DNA of 8,100 nucleotides from Darwinibacter acetoxidans_A (lineage in GTDB: Bacteria > Bacillota > Limnochordia > Darwinibacteriales > Darwinibacteriaceae), in assembly GCA_041936745.1 (NCBI GenBank), contig JBHGWS010000086.1, forward strand, positions 1 to 8,100, given 5' to 3'. A model generated the notes under the pieces. It was not told the DNA's origin. It ran no database searches and worked only from the letters and a program-made list of their open reading frames with translations. The stretch's first letter is position 1, and every line of letters starts with the position of its first letter. Positions 6,336-8,100 of the stretch are shown one piece after another. Both the position numbers and the translations under genes were made by a program.

Positions 6336-6422
6336 GGAGGGATACCCAAGTTGGCCAAAGGGGGCAGACTGTAAATCTGTTGGCAGACGCCTTCACAGGT
6401 TCGAATCCTGTTCCCTCCACCA
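6336..6422 (+). tRNA. tRNA-Tyr (anticodon GTA)
   Basis: This 87-base class II tRNA has acceptor GGAGGGA/TCCCTCC, discriminator A and an encoded CCA. The anticodon loop CTGTAAA gives anticodon GTA for tyrosine. The long variable arm begins TGGCAGACGCC, and the T arm ACAGG/CCTGT carries a standard TTCGAAT loop. The two bases just upstream (GT, 6334-6335) could extend the acceptor helix by pairing with A73 and C74, so the mature 5' end at 6336 was set by the CCA and the T-arm register. Confidence 0.95.
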
Positions 6423-6440
6423 TCTTTATAAAACAAACAA

Positions 6441-6517
<77 letters not shown>

Positions 6518-6529
6518 TTTTAAACAGCT

Positions 6530-6558
6530 GCCGTCAGAGAATGTTCTGATGGCTTTTT
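6530..6558 (+). terminator. Intrinsic terminator of the tRNA operon
   Basis: GCCGTCAGA (6530-6538) pairs with TCTGATGGC (6545-6553) as nine continuous pairs including one G-U, across the 6-base loop GAATGT. TTTTT follows at 6554-6558. It starts 13 bases after the CCA of the initiator tRNA and closes the three-tRNA unit. Confidence 0.9.
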
Positions 6559-6587
6559 GTTACAAATAAGGGAAAACCCCATATTAT
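6557..6587 (+). promoter_or_regulatory. Weak candidate promoter for the small membrane gene
   Basis: TTGTTA (6557-6562), within the terminator T-tract, and TATTAT (6582-6587) are 19 bases apart. The -10 is good but the spacing and -35 are poor. It is offered because a terminator lies directly upstream and the small gene at 6616 otherwise has no visible promoter. Confidence 0.3.
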
Positions 6588-6615
6588 ACAGCAGGACGCT
6601 TGGGGAGGCAGTGCT

Positions 6616-6828
6616 GTGTGGGCATGGGGTGTGGGGTTTTTAGTTACGTATGTGCTGTTATGGCTGGCCCCTTTTTGGCTGGTCTGGCCTTTGGGAGTTT
6701 TGGTTGGCCTTACTTTGGTTAAAATAACAGGGCGGTGCCGTCAGGTTGCGGACAAACATATTTTAGCGGTTTTCTTGGGTGCTTTTTCCGCCGTTTATTA
6801 CGGCCTTGTGGTTTTCTTGCTGCGTTAG
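6616..6828 (+). CDS. Small two-helix membrane protein of unknown function
   Basis: I do not recognise this 70-residue protein. It consists almost entirely of two hydrophobic segments, about 4-35 and 48-69. They are joined by a positively charged loop, KITGRCRQVADKH (36-48), with K36, R40, R42 and K47. By the positive-inside rule the loop is cytoplasmic and both ends face outward. The first segment is rich in tryptophan (W2, W4, W16, W21, W24) and has prolines at 19 and 25. The GTG start at 6616 is supported by GGGGAGG (6602-6608) at 7-base spacing, which is the best argument that it is translated. GTG at 6611 is out of frame. It lies between the tRNA terminator and tuf, with the tuf start 76 bases downstream. 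No catalytic motif is seen. Function is unknown, and conservation was not tested. Confidence 0.65.
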   Translation: MWAWGVGFLVTYVLLWLAPFWLVWPLGVLVGLTLVKITGRCRQVADKHILAVFLGAFSAVYYGLVVFLLR

Positions 6829-6845
6829 AAGGAGTTCTAATCAAC

Positions 6846-6876
6846 TTGACGAATGTAGTCCTGATTGTGGATTACT
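6846..6876 (+). promoter_or_regulatory. Weak candidate promoter for tuf
   Basis: TTGACG (6846-6851) is a good -35. The -10 is unclear: ATTACT (6871-6876), preceded by TGG, gives a 19-base spacer with an extended -10 look, and GATTAC gives 18. The location, about 55 bases before the tuf ATG, suits a leader, but the -10 match is poor. Confidence 0.35.
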
Positions 6877-6904
6877 AATGTTTTTTGGGAGGAGTGGAAA
6901 CACA

Positions 6905-8100
6905 ATGGCAAAGAAAAAGTTTGAAAGAACAAAACCCCACGTCAACGTGGGTACCGTAGGCCACGTAGATCACGGTAAAACAACTACTACAGCTGCAATT
7001 ACCATGCTTCTGGGCCGCGAAAACAAGGAAATGATCAAGCAGTTCGAAGAAATTGATAATGCGCCGGAAGAAAAAGAGCGCGGCATTACAATTAACACTT
7101 CGCACGTGGAGTACGAGACGGAAAATCGCCACTACGCGCACGTGGACTGCCCCGGGCACGCTGACTACGTGAAGAACATGATCACAGGGGCTGCCCAGAT
7201 GGACGGCGCCATTTTAGTTGTCTCCGCTGCTGACGGCCCTATGCCTCAAACGAGAGAGCATATTCTTCTAGCCCGGCAGGTTGGCGTACCGGCCATTGTA
7301 GTCTGGCTGAACAAAGCTGACATGGTTGACGATGAAGAGCTTTTGGAACTGGTGGAAATGGAAGTTCGGGATCTGCTGAATGAATATGAGTTTCCCGGCG
7401 ATGACATTCCCGTAGTTGCCGGCAGTGCCTTAAAGGCAATTGAAGAGCTGCAGGCGGGTGAGTTGGGTGAGTGGAGCGCAAGCTTACAGGAATTAATCGA
7501 CGCTATTGATGAATACATCCCCACGCCTGAGCGTGAAACGGACAAACCGTTTTTGATGCCTGTTGAGGACGTTTTCACCATTACGGGCCGGGGTACTGTG
7601 GCCACGGGCCGTGTTGAGCGCGGTGTGATTAAAGTAGGGGACGAAGTTGTCATCGTTGGCTTAACGGAAGAGACAAAAAAGACGGTTGCCACCGGTGTAG
7701 AGATGTTCCGTAAACTTTTAGACCAAGCGGAAGCGGGCGATAACGTAGGAATTCTCTTGCGCGGTATTGACCGTGAATCAGTTGAGCGGGGCCAAGTTCT
7801 GGCCAAGCCCGGTTCGATTACGCCTCATACGCGCTTTGAATGTGAAGTTTACGTACTTTCGAAAGAAGAGGGAGGCCGCCATACTCCTTTCTTTGACGGT
7901 TACCGCCCTCAGTTTTATTTTCGGACAACGGACGTAACCGGCGTAATTAAGCTGCCAGAAGGCACAGAAATGATTATGCCCGGCGACAACACGAACTTAA
8001 TCGGTGAATTGATAACTCCCATCGCCATGGAAGAAGGGCTGCGCTTTGCAGTGCGTGAAGGCGGCCGGACCGTGGGAGCGGGCGTTGTAACTAAAATTCT
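6905..8100 (+). CDS. tuf: Elongation factor Tu (3' end cut by window)
   Basis: The frame gives 398 complete codons and runs off the window. EF-Tu is normally about 395-405 residues, so only the last one or two are missing. EF-Tu with GTP delivers aminoacyl-tRNA to the ribosomal A site. The G-domain motifs are the P-loop GHVDHGKT (19-26), switch I RGITINT (59-65), DCPGH (81-85) with the catalytic histidine H85, NKAD (136-139) and SAL (174-176). Domain 2 begins near 212 (DKPFLMPVEDVFTITGRGT), and domain 3 covers about 305-398, including GGRHTPFF and FRTTDVTG. The sequence departs from usual Bacillota EF-Tu at T28 (normally L, in GKTTLTAAI), W134 (VVWLNKAD, normally F), an insert near 181-191 and GDNTNLIGELI (360-370). 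ATG at 6905 follows GGGAGGAG (6887-6894). Its position before the ribosomal protein cluster is common in Clostridia. Confidence 0.98.
   Translation, partial: MAKKKFERTKPHVNVGTVGHVDHGKTTTTAAITMLLGRENKEMIKQFEEIDNAPEEKERGITINTSHVEYETENRHYAHVDCPGHADYVKNMITGAAQMDGAILVVSAADGPMPQTREHILLARQVGVPAIVVWLNKADMVDDEELLELVEMEVRDLLNEYEFPGDDIPVVAGSALKAIEELQAGELGEWSASLQELIDAIDEYIPTPERETDKPFLMPVEDVFTITGRGTVATGRVERGVIKVGDEVVIVGLTEETKKTVATGVEMFRKLLDQAEAGDNVGILLRGIDRESVERGQVLAKPGSITPHTRFECEVYVLSKEEGGRHTPFFDGYRPQFYFRTTDVTGVIKLPEGTEMIMPGDNTNLIGELITPIAMEEGLRFAVREGGRTVGAGVVTKI

Noticed and set aside
7246..7806. 186-residue minus-strand frame opposite tuf
   Set aside because: It is a Ser/Thr/Arg-rich shadow of the highly codon-biased tuf gene with no recognisable domain.

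Overview
The window is a housekeeping chromosomal segment of a low-to-moderate GC Gram-positive bacterium, most likely a Clostridia-type Bacillota. The evidence is the gene order (carD, yacL-type PIN/TRAM gene, ispD-ispF, cysS, mrnC, rlmB, sigH, tRNAs, tuf), strong GGAGG-type ribosome binding sites, frequent GTG starts, a T-box riboswitch, and sigH, the transition/sporulation sigma factor of endospore formers. All genes are on the + strand. I cannot name a genus.

Layout. Positions 1-210 hold the 3' end of carD. Positions 301-1383 encode a four-helix membrane protein with PIN and TRAM domains, followed by an intrinsic terminator. Positions 1453-2580 encode a fused IspD-IspF enzyme of the MEP isoprenoid pathway. 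A sigma-A promoter overlapping the end of that gene drives a cysteine T-box leader (about 2605-2848) ahead of cysS (2866-4284), mrnC (4289-4681) and rlmB (4696-5424). sigH has its own consensus promoter and really starts at 5535. A separate promoter drives a compact tRNA operon, Thr(TGT)-Tyr(GTA)-fMet(CAT), closed by a terminator. A 70-residue two-helix membrane protein of unknown function follows. tuf (EF-Tu) then runs to the window edge and lacks only its last one or two codons.

How the genes fit together. The T-box senses uncharged tRNA-Cys through a TGC specifier and a TGGA acceptor-pairing bulge, so cysS and probably the downstream mrnC and rlmB respond to cysteine starvation. MrnC and RlmB both act on 23S rRNA, and the tRNAs and EF-Tu continue the translation theme. 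No terminator separates rlmB from sigH, so some read-through from the T-box operon into sigH is likely in addition to its own promoter.

I see no mobile element, CRISPR array, defence system or new multigene system. The points worth a second look are small: atypical bases in the initiator tRNA and tRNA-Thr, the IspDF fusion, a divergent EF-Tu, the unknown small membrane protein, and genes missing from the usual order (gltX, cysE, rae1).
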